The notes beneath the pieces are model-generated. The model saw nothing but the letters and a program-made list of their open reading frames with translations. It was not told where the DNA came from and searched no databases. From Bacteroidales bacterium (GTDB lineage Bacteria > Bacteroidota > Bacteroidia > Bacteroidales > JAGONC01), in NCBI GenBank assembly GCA_028716265.1, contig JAQUQD010000030.1:1-34959 (forward strand): DNA of 34,959 nt. Direction: 5' to 3'. Of this stretch, positions 16,319 through 25,763 are shown one piece after another; the stretch's first letter is position 1, and every line of letters starts with the position of its first letter. Made by a program: the position numbers and the translations under genes.

Positions 16319-19300
16319 ATGAGATTCAAAATCTTCATCATCACATTCATCCTTTCGGGCATCCATTATACGATGACCGCCCAATCCCTGCCGCGTCAAA
16401 TCGAGGGATTCAGGGTTGGCACGATGAAGTACACGGAAACGGACTCTGCTGTTTTCATTGGTTTCGAAGGGGCTGTTTACACTTCTGAATCAGGAAGTCT
16501 GCCGGTTTATTCTGAAAGACTGGGTTGGGACCCCTCCTGGCAGGATCCTGAAATAAGGCTGACCAATATGATCTTCGACGCCCTGGACCATGCAGATGAA
16601 AACCTGATCCCTGATCTTGCCCGTGTGGGAGAGGAGATACAGGTGTCCACTACCATTTCGTATGAAAAGAAAAAGCCTTTTCTGACCTTTTCGTTCATCC
16701 CTCTCAGAAAAAACCCCTGGCTGGGCATTGTCGAGAAACTATCCTCTTTTCAGGCCGAAGTCGTTGCACGTCCATCCGCTTCTTCTCCCGGACTGGCACA
16801 GGGAAGGGTATACTCAGCTACCTCCCTGCTGGCCTCAGGAACCTGGTATAAATTTGCTGTCACCGAAACCGGGATGCACAAGATCACCTACAGTCAACTG
16901 GCAGAAATGGGCATTGCGGCTGCGTCCATTGATCCGAGGAATATCAGGATCTTCGGTTACGGCGGCAGAATGATGCCCGAAAACAGTGGTCAGGCAAGGT
17001 ATGACGACATGCTGGAGAACAGCATCTATGTCTCGGGTGAGGTAGATGGCAGGATGGACCCACAGGACTATATTCTTTTCTACGGGGAGGGAACCGTGAC
17101 CTGGTCGTACAATTATTTTCGTGAAGCATTTGAACATACCAACCACCTGTATGCGGATGCCTCCTGTTACTTCATCACCTGTGACCTGGGTCCGGGGAAA
17201 AGGGTCAGGCCGCTGGAAAGCACATCCGAACCAGCCACAGATAATGTATCCACGTTTAACGACTATGCTTCCCATGAAGTTGATAATGTCAACCTGATCA
17301 AATCGGGCAGGGTATGGCTGGGAGAGACATTTGACGTGGTTACCGATTACCCGTTCCCTTTTGAATTCCCAAACATTGATAAAAGTACACCGGTTAAAGT
17401 CAAAACCCACCTTGTAGCCAGGTCAACTATCAGCAGCTCGTTTCGCATCCAGGCAGCGGATCAGGTCCAGGTGGTTACCATTTCCGCTATCCTCTCCTCA
17501 TACAACAGCCTGTACGCCAGAGAGGCTGCCACCACCATGGAATTCCTGCCGCTGGATTCCAGGGTGAATGTTTCGATCAAATATAACAAAACCACTGTCA
17601 CGTCGATCGGATGGCTAAATTACATCGAGATCAATGCCCGAAGAGCGCTCAGCTTCACGGGTAATCAGGTGGCTTTTCGCGATGCCCGCTCTTCTGGACC
17701 CGGTAAGATCGCTGATTTTACGCTTTCGAATGCCTCATCATCTGTCTCTGTCTGGGACGTAACAAAATGTTACGACATCCGTGAAGTCAAAACGAAATCC
17801 ACCGGAAACAACCTCACCTTCCGGCTCCCCTCCGATACGATCAGAGAGCTGGTCGCCTTCACCGGAAACGATTTTCCCCCGGTCACTTTTCTTCAAAAAA
17901 TAAACAATCAGAACCTTCACTCGATCGGACAGGTGGATTATATCCTGATCACACCTGAAATATTCCTGGATGCCGCCAACCGCCTGGCACAATTTCATAG
18001 TGAAAGGAACGGACTGACACCGATCGTTGTGACATTGCCAGCGATCTACAACGAATTTTCCTCGGGGATGCAGGATATCACCGCCATCCGGGATTTTGTG
18101 AAGATGCTGTATGACCGCTCGGAAGAAGGTCTCGAACCAAAATACCTCCTGCTGTTCGGTGACGGATCGTATGACGACAAAAACCGACTTACGGGCAACA
18201 CCAACCTGATTCCTACGTATCAGTCGGCCGAGAGCTTCAGCCCTGTGCTTTCGTATGTCACGGACGATTACTTTGGCATCCTGGATGACGGGGAAGGCAC
18301 AGGGGAAAATGACATGATCGACATTGGCGTGGGGAGGTTGCCTGTTGTGACGGTGGAAGAAGCCGATGTGGCTGTGGATAAAATCATTCACTATGCCACC
18401 TCTGCCTCCAGGGTAATGGGTGACTGGCGAAACGTTGTCGCCTTTGTCGCCGACGACGAGGACAGCAATATCCATCTTGATGATGCCGATAACCTGGCCA
18501 CCTATGTCGATTCCAATTACACCGATTATAATGTCACCAAGATCTATCTTGATTCCTATACCCAGGTTTCCACGCCTGGCGGACAACGCTACCCCGACGT
18601 CAATGCAGCCATCAACGATCAGGTAAAGAAAGGGGCACTGATCGTCAACTATACAGGGCACGGAGGTGAGGTGGGATGGGCTCATGAAAGAGTGCTGGAA
18701 GTGGCCGACATCAACAGCTGGACCAATTATGACAACATGCCTGTCTTTGTGACCGCCACCTGTGAATTCAGCCGTTTTGATGATCCCGGGAGAACCTCGG
18801 CAGGGGAATTTGTTTTCCTGAATCCAAAGGGAGGAGGGCTGGCCCTGTTCACGACAACACGGGCAACTTTTGGCAGCCCGAACTTTACCCTAAACAAAAG
18901 CTTTTACTCCTATGCATTCCGCAAGATCAACGGGCGTTATCCGACCATGGGGGACATCATTCTCTATTCCAAGCGGCAGAGCGGATCGAATAACAACGGC
19001 AGGAAATTCATCCTGCTGGGTGATCCGGCACAGCGCCTGGCCTATCCCGAATACGACGTGGTGGCCACTGCCATTAACTCCCGGCCTACGGATGGCCAGC
19101 CGGATACCATCAGCGCCCTGTCCACCGTTACGATCACCGGAGAGATCAGGGATACGCAAGGACGAATCATGACCGGCTTCAATGGCGCCTTGAGCACCAC
19201 CGTCTTTGACAAGCCTCAGACCATCATCACCCTGGGGAATGACGGTGGCAGTACTAGAGGATTCAGCATGCAGAAAAGCATCCTCTACAAGGGAAAATCC

Positions 19301-20128
19301 ACTGTGGTGGACGGCGCTTTTAAATTCACCTTCATCGTACCCAAGGATATCGCCTATAAGTTTGATTTCGGCAAGATCAGCTTCTATGCTGAAAATGGAA
19401 CATGTGACGCCAACGGCTATTTCAGCAATATCATCATCGGCGGATTCGACGAGACTGCGTACACCGATGTAACCGGACCCAGCATCAGTCTGTATATGAA
19501 CAATATCTATTTCAGAGACGGAGGGATCACGGATGAAAATCCGATCCTTCTGGCCCTGGTGGAGGATGAAAGCGGGATCAACACCGTGGGAAACGGCATC
19601 GGTCACGACATTGTTGCCATACTCGATCAGAGCAACGATGAACTCAAGGTGCTCAACGATTATTACCAGGCCAACCTCAATACGTACCGAAGCGGAGTGA
19701 TCACCTACCCCTATTTTAACCTTGAGGAGGGCGAGCATCATATCCGGCTGAAGGTATGGGACGCTTTCAACAATTCATCCGAGGCGACCATCCGGTTTGT
19801 CGTGAAAAACTCAGGCAATCCTGTGATGCAGGATCCTTCGAACTACCCGAATCCCTTCACCGACAGGACATGGTTCACTTACGAGTTGAATCATTATGAT
19901 GAGGAGATGGAAGTTGAGATCATGATCTATGACATGATCGGGCAGCTGGTCACTGTGATCCATCGTGAGACATACGGGGACGGATACCGTCCCGAACCCA
20001 TTGAATGGGACGGAAAGAACCAGAACGGTAACTACCTTCGCGGAGGCCTGTACGTCTACAGGATCCGGGTGAAGGACAACAACGGAGCGGTATCGGAGGA
20101 TTCAAACAAACTGGTCATCATCAGATGA
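16319..20128 (+). CDS. porU: T9SS C-terminal signal peptidase PorU (first of two tandem copies)
   Basis: PorU is the surface protease/sortase that removes the C-terminal signal of T9SS cargo and links it to lipopolysaccharide. I start it at 16319, which gives a clean signal peptide (MRFKIFIITFILSGIHYTMTA) and 1269 residues; an in-frame TTG at 16124 adds 65 unlikely residues. The N-terminal half is beta-rich. The peptidase C25 (gingipain) domain runs from about 610 to 910. The catalytic dyad is H781 in YTGHGGEVGW and C815 in TATCEFSRFDD. The C-terminus has PNPFTD and a FlgD-like strand set ending in RGGLYVYRIRVKD. Its stop overlaps the next start by 4 nt. Confidence 0.9.
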   Translation: MRFKIFIITFILSGIHYTMTAQSLPRQIEGFRVGTMKYTETDSAVFIGFEGAVYTSESGSLPVYSERLGWDPSWQDPEIRLTNMIFDALDHADENLIPDLARVGEEIQVSTTISYEKKKPFLTFSFIPLRKNPWLGIVEKLSSFQAEVVARPSASSPGLAQGRVYSATSLLASGTWYKFAVTETGMHKITYSQLAEMGIAAASIDPRNIRIFGYGGRMMPENSGQARYDDMLENSIYVSGEVDGRMDPQDYILFYGEGTVTWSYNYFREAFEHTNHLYADASCYFITCDLGPGKRVRPLESTSEPATDNVSTFNDYASHEVDNVNLIKSGRVWLGETFDVVTDYPFPFEFPNIDKSTPVKVKTHLVARSTISSSFRIQAADQVQVVTISAILSSYNSLYAREAATTMEFLPLDSRVNVSIKYNKTTVTSIGWLNYIEINARRALSFTGNQVAFRDARSSGPGKIADFTLSNASSSVSVWDVTKCYDIREVKTKSTGNNLTFRLPSDTIRELVAFTGNDFPPVTFLQKINNQNLHSIGQVDYILITPEIFLDAANRLAQFHSERNGLTPIVVTLPAIYNEFSSGMQDITAIRDFVKMLYDRSEEGLEPKYLLLFGDGSYDDKNRLTGNTNLIPTYQSAESFSPVLSYVTDDYFGILDDGEGTGENDMIDIGVGRLPVVTVEEADVAVDKIIHYATSASRVMGDWRNVVAFVADDEDSNIHLDDADNLATYVDSNYTDYNVTKIYLDSYTQVSTPGGQRYPDVNAAINDQVKKGALIVNYTGHGGEVGWAHERVLEVADINSWTNYDNMPVFVTATCEFSRFDDPGRTSAGEFVFLNPKGGGLALFTTTRATFGSPNFTLNKSFYSYAFRKINGRYPTMGDIILYSKRQSGSNNNGRKFILLGDPAQRLAYPEYDVVATAINSRPTDGQPDTISALSTVTITGEIRDTQGRIMTGFNGALSTTVFDKPQTIITLGNDGGSTRGFSMQKSILYKGKSTVVDGAFKFTFIVPKDIAYKFDFGKISFYAENGTCDANGYFSNIIIGGFDETAYTDVTGPSISLYMNNIYFRDGGITDENPILLALVEDESGINTVGNGIGHDIVAILDQSNDELKVLNDYYQANLNTYRSGVITYPYFNLEEGEHHIRLKVWDAFNNSSEATIRFVVKNSGNPVMQDPSNYPNPFTDRTWFTYELNHYDEEMEVEIMIYDMIGQLVTVIHRETYGDGYRPEPIEWDGKNQNGNYLRGGLYVYRIRVKDNNGAVSEDSNKLVIIR

Positions 20129-23100
20129 CGACAAGTCAGGAACTCATTGATATGATGCTTGTAAGAAAAATCAGAAGATTGGTCTTTTTCCTGGTCATCC
20201 TGGTAACCTCCGGCTTCATGACCATGGAACAGGAACCGGTCCGCGTCATTGTCTGGAATGGATTTCATGAGTATCCACTTGGTGAAAACATGTCCTACAA
20301 GACCTTTGATTTTAAACACGCCCGCTTTGATCCCTCCGCTTATGGATTCCTTCCTCTCTATTCGGAATCCATCCCGATGGATAACTGGTACGATACGGTT
20401 TATGTCAGAATTGCTGATATAACATCCGAAGAGATCCCGGCCGAAGAGATCACACAGGTTGAAGGACACGAAACCATTACCACGGACTGGCAGATCAAAA
20501 GCAGGATCATCACGCACAACGGTCAGCCAGAACTGCTGATCGATGTACTTCCCTTTGTCAGGTTACAGGATGAGGAGGTTTACCGCAGGCTGATCTCGTT
20601 TACCATCGATCTTGAATTTGGTCTGCTGGTCAACAAAATACCTTATGTCAATCCACTGCCTGTCATTCCCAATTCAGTCCTGAGCAGTGGCAGCTGGTTC
20701 AAAATAGGCATCACAAAATCAGGAGTTTACAGGATCACCTACCAGGATCTTGAATCCTGGGGATTGAATCCGACATCCCTTGATCCCAGAAATTTACGGA
20801 TCTACGGCAATGGCCCGGGCATGCTGCCGGAACCCAATTCTCTCCCCAGGACTGTGGATCTTGCTGAAAATGCTATTCAGGTTGTCGGGGAAGAAGATGG
20901 CCTCTTTCATCCGAATGACTACATCTTCTTCTATGGCGCATCACAGACCGGATGGACATACAATCCCTTCAGGCTCACGTTTGAGCATTCGGTCAACCTG
21001 TATACCGACACCACCTATTATTTTCTCACTACTGATCTGGGTCCGGGCAAGCGAATCGGGGCCATCCAGCAAAGTATGTCTCTCCCCACCGATACGATCA
21101 CCGATTTCAATAATTATGCGGTATTCGAAGAAGACCTGGTCAACCTGATCAAATCAGGAAAAGTATGGTATGGAAAGAAATTCGACATGATCGACTCGGT
21201 GCAGCTGGTAAGCTTTTCCTTTCCGGATCTGAAGACAAAAGTACCGGTCACCATTAAGTTTCTTGTTGCAGCACGATCAACGGTCAATTCAGACTTCACC
21301 ATCTACTACCAAGGCGAAGCTGTGTCCAGCGCCACAGTGACGGGAATACAGCCTTCCTCCAAGGTGTTTGCATATAAAAGCCAGGACAGCGACACCTTCC
21401 TTGCTGAGGACGGGACCCTGGACATACGCGTCAGTTATAAAGCACCGACATCCACTTCCTTTGGCTGGCTGAATTACATCGAGCTGAATTTTATCCAGGA
21501 TCTGATCTTCCGGGGAAACCAGCTAACTTTCAGAAACGCTTCAGCCGTGGGGAGAGACAGGGTGGGGAAATTCATCCTTTCCAACAGCAATTCAAAGACC
21601 GTGATCTGGGAAATCACCAATCCGAGGGAGGCTGTAGGTATCCTTGCGCAGCTCGAAGAAGACAGGCTGAGCTTTGTGCTGCCCGTGGATTCCTTGCGGC
21701 AATTCATCGCATTTGACGGTTCCGATTTCCTATCACCTTCTTTCATTAAAAAAGTGGAGAATCAGAACCTTCATGGTGTGGAAAGCGCCGATATGATCAT
21801 TGTTTGTCCTCCCCGTTTCAGGGATCATGCCCAGCGTCTAGCTGACATCCATCTGGAGAGGGATCAGTTCTCGTCCCTTATCGTGTTCCCTGAACAGATC
21901 TATAACGAATTCTCATCCGGAGCAAAGGATATCTCCGCCATCCGGGATTTTATGAAATTGCTTTATATCCGTTATCCTGAAAGCATCGTGCCGAAATACC
22001 TGCTGCTTTTCGGCGACGGTTCGTTTGATCCCAAGGAACGGGTGGTACCTGGATCGGATCTTATCCCGACATTCCAGTCTGCCGAATCACTGCTGCTGAC
22101 CTCTTCGTTTGTTTCCGATGACTATTACGGCCTTCTGGATGAGGAGGAGGGGAGTGACGCCCACGGCATCCCCGATGTGGGCATCGGGCGATTCCCCATC
22201 AGCACTGCCGAAGAAGCAGAACATATTCTTCATAAGATTGAGTTCTACCTCAACCATAAAGAACAGGTCCTTGGCGACTGGCGCAATAATATCTGCTTCC
22301 TGGCCGATGATGAAGACGTCAATTTGCATTTCAAGCAGGCCGAAGAGTTGGCTTCATACGTAGATAGCGCTTATAATCAATACAATATAGACAAGATATA
22401 CTTTGATTCGTTTCAACAGGTTCCTTCCCCCAATGGGCCACGTTACCCCCGTGCCAATGAAGCCCTCAACCAACGGATGAAAGAAGGGGCCCTGATCATC
22501 AATTACACGGGTCATGGGGGCGAAACGGGCTGGGCGGACGAACGTGTCCTCGAAGTATCAGATATCAACAGCTGGACCAACATCGACCGGCTCCCCCTGT
22601 TCGTTACGGCAACATGCGAATTCAGCCGATTCGATGATTTTGAGCGGACTGCAGCTGGTGAACAGGTATTTCTGAACAACAACGGCGGCGGCATCGCCCT
22701 GATCACCACAACGCGCTTGGCCTTCGCACAGTCCAACTTTATCCTGAACACACGGTTCTACAAGTATGTCTTCGAAAAGATCAACGGACACTATCTCAGG
22801 CTGGGCGACCTCATCCGGCTGTCAAAAAGCTTCCCCGAAAACGATAATGTCAGGAATATAGTACTTTTGGGTGATCCGGCCCTTCAGCTGGCGTACCCGA
22901 TGTACGAAATAAAAACGACAGCCTTCTCAGGAAGTCCATCCGGTGTCATGAAAGCCGACACAGTGTATGGCCTGTCAAAAATGACTGTGTCAGGGCAAAT
23001 CCAGGATGAAGAAGGGAAGATCGTCACAGATTTCGATGGGAACCTTTACCCGAAAGTTTTTGACAAAGCTTTCACTATCCACATGCAGGTCAACGATCCG

Positions 23101-23988
23101 CGCAGCAGGCCCGGAGAGTTTACCATACAGAATACCGAACTGTTTAACGGCAACGTATCCGTCAGGCAGGGGAAATTTACGTTTTCATTCTTTATCCCCA
23201 AAGACATCTCCCTGAACTTTGGCACAGGCAGGATCAGCTATTATGCCATGGACAGCGTGGTGGATGCCAGTGGATATTACGAGGACTTTATCATCGGAGG
23301 CACTGATGAGAACGCGCAGGTGGATGATCAGGGCCCGTTGATCCGTCTGTTTCTCAATGACTCGACCTTTGTCAATGGTAACTGGGTGAGTCCGCAACCC
23401 ACCCTGATCGCTGAGCTCAGCGATGAAAACGGGATCAACGCCCTGGGCAACGGCATTGGCCACGACATCGCGGCTACGTTGGATGGCAACTCGGATGAAG
23501 GGATTGTACTGAATGAACATTTTCAATACAGAAGGGATTCCTACCAGAAAGGAGACATTCGGTACACCATGCCCCTGATGCAGCCGGGAGCTCACCAACT
23601 CACGCTGAAAGCCTGGGACCTGCAGAATAATTCGTCGGTCGCCCTCATTGATTTCTTCGTTTCTGACAGCATCAACCTCCGTATTCAGAATGCAATGAAT
23701 TATCCCAACCCTTTCCGGGATTACACCTATTTTTCATTCAACCACAACCAGTACAACGAACCCCTAAGCGCAGAGGTCTGGATCTATCACCTCAACGGAA
23801 GCCTTATAAGAAAACTTGGCCCGGTCGAGATACCAGCAAACGGATATAATGCATACACTCTCCTGTGGGACGGCACTACCGACTCAGGCACAAAGGTAAG
23901 GTCCGGGCTGTATATCTACCATATGATCGTTGACAACAAGAAAAGTTCCCTGGTACAGCTCTCAGGAAAACTTATTGTACTGGATTAA
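20125..23988 (+). CDS. Second PorU-like C25-family protease (tandem paralogue)
   Basis: This is another full-length PorU-type protein of 1287 residues from the ATG at 20125, which overlaps the first copy by 4 nt (ATGA). In-frame ATGs at 20152 and 20155 are alternatives and would give a tidier signal peptide (MLVRKIRRLVFFLVILVTSG). The C25 domain keeps both catalytic residues, H797 (YTGHGGETGW) and C831 (TATCEFSRFDD). Over the 45 residues from YTGHGG to SRFDD the two copies agree at 38. Domain order is the same throughout: the YRITYQDLESWGL-type N-terminal domain, GDGSFDPKERV, the C25 core, GNGIGHDIAATLDG, and a C-terminal PNPFRD FlgD-like domain. The copies differ more toward both ends. It may be a second sortase with its own cargo, or a partner of the first. 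Confidence 0.88.
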   Translation: MTTSQELIDMMLVRKIRRLVFFLVILVTSGFMTMEQEPVRVIVWNGFHEYPLGENMSYKTFDFKHARFDPSAYGFLPLYSESIPMDNWYDTVYVRIADITSEEIPAEEITQVEGHETITTDWQIKSRIITHNGQPELLIDVLPFVRLQDEEVYRRLISFTIDLEFGLLVNKIPYVNPLPVIPNSVLSSGSWFKIGITKSGVYRITYQDLESWGLNPTSLDPRNLRIYGNGPGMLPEPNSLPRTVDLAENAIQVVGEEDGLFHPNDYIFFYGASQTGWTYNPFRLTFEHSVNLYTDTTYYFLTTDLGPGKRIGAIQQSMSLPTDTITDFNNYAVFEEDLVNLIKSGKVWYGKKFDMIDSVQLVSFSFPDLKTKVPVTIKFLVAARSTVNSDFTIYYQGEAVSSATVTGIQPSSKVFAYKSQDSDTFLAEDGTLDIRVSYKAPTSTSFGWLNYIELNFIQDLIFRGNQLTFRNASAVGRDRVGKFILSNSNSKTVIWEITNPREAVGILAQLEEDRLSFVLPVDSLRQFIAFDGSDFLSPSFIKKVENQNLHGVESADMIIVCPPRFRDHAQRLADIHLERDQFSSLIVFPEQIYNEFSSGAKDISAIRDFMKLLYIRYPESIVPKYLLLFGDGSFDPKERVVPGSDLIPTFQSAESLLLTSSFVSDDYYGLLDEEEGSDAHGIPDVGIGRFPISTAEEAEHILHKIEFYLNHKEQVLGDWRNNICFLADDEDVNLHFKQAEELASYVDSAYNQYNIDKIYFDSFQQVPSPNGPRYPRANEALNQRMKEGALIINYTGHGGETGWADERVLEVSDINSWTNIDRLPLFVTATCEFSRFDDFERTAAGEQVFLNNNGGGIALITTTRLAFAQSNFILNTRFYKYVFEKINGHYLRLGDLIRLSKSFPENDNVRNIVLLGDPALQLAYPMYEIKTTAFSGSPSGVMKADTVYGLSKMTVSGQIQDEEGKIVTDFDGNLYPKVFDKAFTIHMQVNDPRSRPGEFTIQNTELFNGNVSVRQGKFTFSFFIPKDISLNFGTGRISYYAMDSVVDASGYYEDFIIGGTDENAQVDDQGPLIRLFLNDSTFVNGNWVSPQPTLIAELSDENGINALGNGIGHDIAATLDGNSDEGIVLNEHFQYRRDSYQKGDIRYTMPLMQPGAHQLTLKAWDLQNNSSVALIDFFVSDSINLRIQNAMNYPNPFRDYTYFSFNHNQYNEPLSAEVWIYHLNGSLIRKLGPVEIPANGYNAYTLLWDGTTDSGTKVRSGLYIYHMIVDNKKSSLVQLSGKLIVLD

Positions 23989-24031
23989 GCAATATCTTCT
24001 CTGAACTTTCGTTTTGCTACAAATAATTTTA

Positions 24032-24039
24032 TATCTTTG
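24032..24039 (+). promoter_or_regulatory. Putative porV promoter -7 box (TATCTTTG)
   Basis: TATCTTTG matches TAnnTTTG exactly, 24 nt before the chosen porV ATG at 24064. A TTG at 24014-24016 could be the -33 element, but the 15-nt spacing is short. An in-frame TTG codon at 24037 lies inside this box and so is not the real start. The box would let porV be expressed apart from the two porU genes. Confidence 0.6.
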
Positions 24040-24063
24040 CCGACGCAAAACTCTAATCATTTT

Positions 24064-25260
24064 ATGCAGCACTACAGACTGAGGATCAGCATCATCAGTA
24101 TTACCGGACTTATGATGTTATCAATTTTTGGGTACGCACAGAAGCCCAATTATCTCGGACAGCTAAATACCATTACTACTGCTGTGCCGTTTTTACTGAT
24201 CGCTCCTGATGCACGTGGAGGAGGAATGGGTGATGCAGGTGTCACCAGTACCCCGGATGCCTCCTCGATGCACTATAATCCGGCAAAGTACGCATTCATC
24301 GAAAAAGACATGGGCTTTGCCATCTCGTACAGCCCCTGGCTGAGAGCCCTGGTGAGTGACATTAACCTTGCCTATCTGGCTGGATACAAACGCATTGACG
24401 ACAAACAGACCATTGGTGCCTCCCTGCTTTATTTTTCACTGGGAGATATCACCTTTACCGATATCGTTGGCGAAGTGATCGGTAATTATAAGCCGAATGA
24501 ATTCAGTATTGATGCAACATACGCACGTAAACTGGGCCCGGTGTGGTCAGGAGCCATTTCGGCACGCTACATCTACTCTAATCTCACGCAGGGCATACCC
24601 GTTGCCGGCTCCTCAACGCATGCAGGTTGGTCCATCGCCACTGACGTAGCATTCTACTATACGAAAAAGATCAACCTGAAAAACGTCGACGACGCATGGC
24701 TGAACCTCGGATTCAATATCTCCAACATCGGTGCGAAGATTTCATACAGTGACAGCAATACGGATAAAGACTTCATCCCCACCAACCTGCGTTTCGGCCC
24801 GTCACTTACCATTGATTTCAATGAATATAACCGTTTTTCATTCATGATCGACGCAAATAAGCTCCTGGTGCCTACGCCACCTTATTATGATTCCATCGGA
24901 AACATCACCAAGGGGATGAATCCCGATGTGGGCGTGGTGAAAGGAATGTACCAGTCATTCTATGATGCTCCGGGAGGATTTAGCGAAGAGATGAATGAAT
25001 TCAGCTTTTGCATCGGTACTGAATACTGGTATGACCAGCAGTTCGCGATACGGGGAGGATATTTCTGGGAAGCTGCATCCAAAGGCAACAGGCAATACTT
25101 CACCCTGGGCGCCGGCCTCCGCTACAACGTTTTCGGACTGGATTTCTCCTACTTGATCCCGACCGATCAAAAAAATCCACTGGAAAACACTCTTCGCTTC
25201 ACGCTTTCATTCGACTTTGAAGCGTTCACCAAAAAGACCGATGAAGAATTCACCGAATGA
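24064..25260 (+). CDS. porV: T9SS outer-membrane shuttle protein PorV (LptO)
   Basis: PorV is an outer-membrane beta-barrel that takes cargo from the SprA translocon and delivers it to the PorU attachment complex. From the ATG at 24064 it is 398 residues, with a signal peptide (MQHYRLRISIISITGLMMLSIFGYAQ). The family's N-terminal block follows: NTITTAVPFLLIAPDARGGG, then GDAGVTSTPDASSMHYNPAK. FadL-like barrel strands make up the rest, ending in the C-terminal block NTLRFTLSFDFEAF. Linkage to porU matches other Bacteroidota. It has its own promoter box and overlaps ispF by 20 nt. Confidence 0.94.
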   Translation: MQHYRLRISIISITGLMMLSIFGYAQKPNYLGQLNTITTAVPFLLIAPDARGGGMGDAGVTSTPDASSMHYNPAKYAFIEKDMGFAISYSPWLRALVSDINLAYLAGYKRIDDKQTIGASLLYFSLGDITFTDIVGEVIGNYKPNEFSIDATYARKLGPVWSGAISARYIYSNLTQGIPVAGSSTHAGWSIATDVAFYYTKKINLKNVDDAWLNLGFNISNIGAKISYSDSNTDKDFIPTNLRFGPSLTIDFNEYNRFSFMIDANKLLVPTPPYYDSIGNITKGMNPDVGVVKGMYQSFYDAPGGFSEEMNEFSFCIGTEYWYDQQFAIRGGYFWEAASKGNRQYFTLGAGLRYNVFGLDFSYLIPTDQKNPLENTLRFTLSFDFEAFTKKTDEEFTE

Positions 25261-25744
25261 CCTTCGGATAGGATTCGGCTATGATATTCACCGGCTGGTC
25301 GAAGACCGTCCCCTCTGTCTGGGGGGGATGATGATCCCCCATACCAAAGGATGCCAGGGACATTCCGATGCAGATGTTCTGATCCACGCGATCTGCGACG
25401 CACTGCTGGGAGCTGCGGGCCTGCGCGATATAGGCTTTCATTTCCCGGACACCTCTCCGGAATATAAGGGGATCGACAGCACGATCCTTCTACGGAATGT
25501 GATGCAACTTGTTTACGATAACGGTTTCCAACCGGTCAACCTCGATACTACGATCGTACTGGAACGACCAAAGCTCTCCTCCCACATCCCGGTTATGAAA
25601 AAAATTCTGGCAGGTATCCTGAAAACCGACGAAGCGGCCATTTCTATCAAAGCAAAGACCAATGAAGGTTTGGGACCTGTCGGCAACGAAGAGGCCGTCG
25701 CCGCCTATGCCATCGTCCTCCTGCATCCCTCCTCCCCCCTCTGA
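25241..25744 (+). CDS. ispF: 2-C-methyl-D-erythritol 2,4-cyclodiphosphate synthase
   Basis: IspF makes the cyclic diphosphate intermediate of the MEP isoprenoid pathway. Starting at the ATG at 25241 it has 167 residues, against about 160 for the family. The metal ligands are visible in GYDIHRL (Asp and His) and in CQGHSDADVLIHAICDALLG (second His). The block DIGFHFPDTSPEYKG and the C-terminal KAKTNEGLGPVGNEEAVAAY are also intact. Its start lies inside the 3' end of porV, so translation is probably coupled. This looks like a housekeeping gene joined to the T9SS operon with no functional link. Confidence 0.96.
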   Translation: MKNSPNDLRIGFGYDIHRLVEDRPLCLGGMMIPHTKGCQGHSDADVLIHAICDALLGAAGLRDIGFHFPDTSPEYKGIDSTILLRNVMQLVYDNGFQPVNLDTTIVLERPKLSSHIPVMKKILAGILKTDEAAISIKAKTNEGLGPVGNEEAVAAYAIVLLHPSSPL

Positions 25745-25763
25745 TCACTTTGTGCCTTTGTGC

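Noticed and set aside
17738..18685. Long open frame (315 codons) antisense to the first porU
   Set aside because: It lies wholly within the C25 domain coding region on the other strand, has no recognisable domain, and the sense gene is certain.
24037..24063. Upstream TTG start for porV
   Set aside because: The TTG lies inside the TATCTTTG promoter box, so it would not be transcribed. The ATG at 24064 begins the signal peptide.
25748..25763. Two tandem CTTTGTGC units between ispF and the helicase gene
   Set aside because: Only two copies in a 19-nt gap; too short to call an element.
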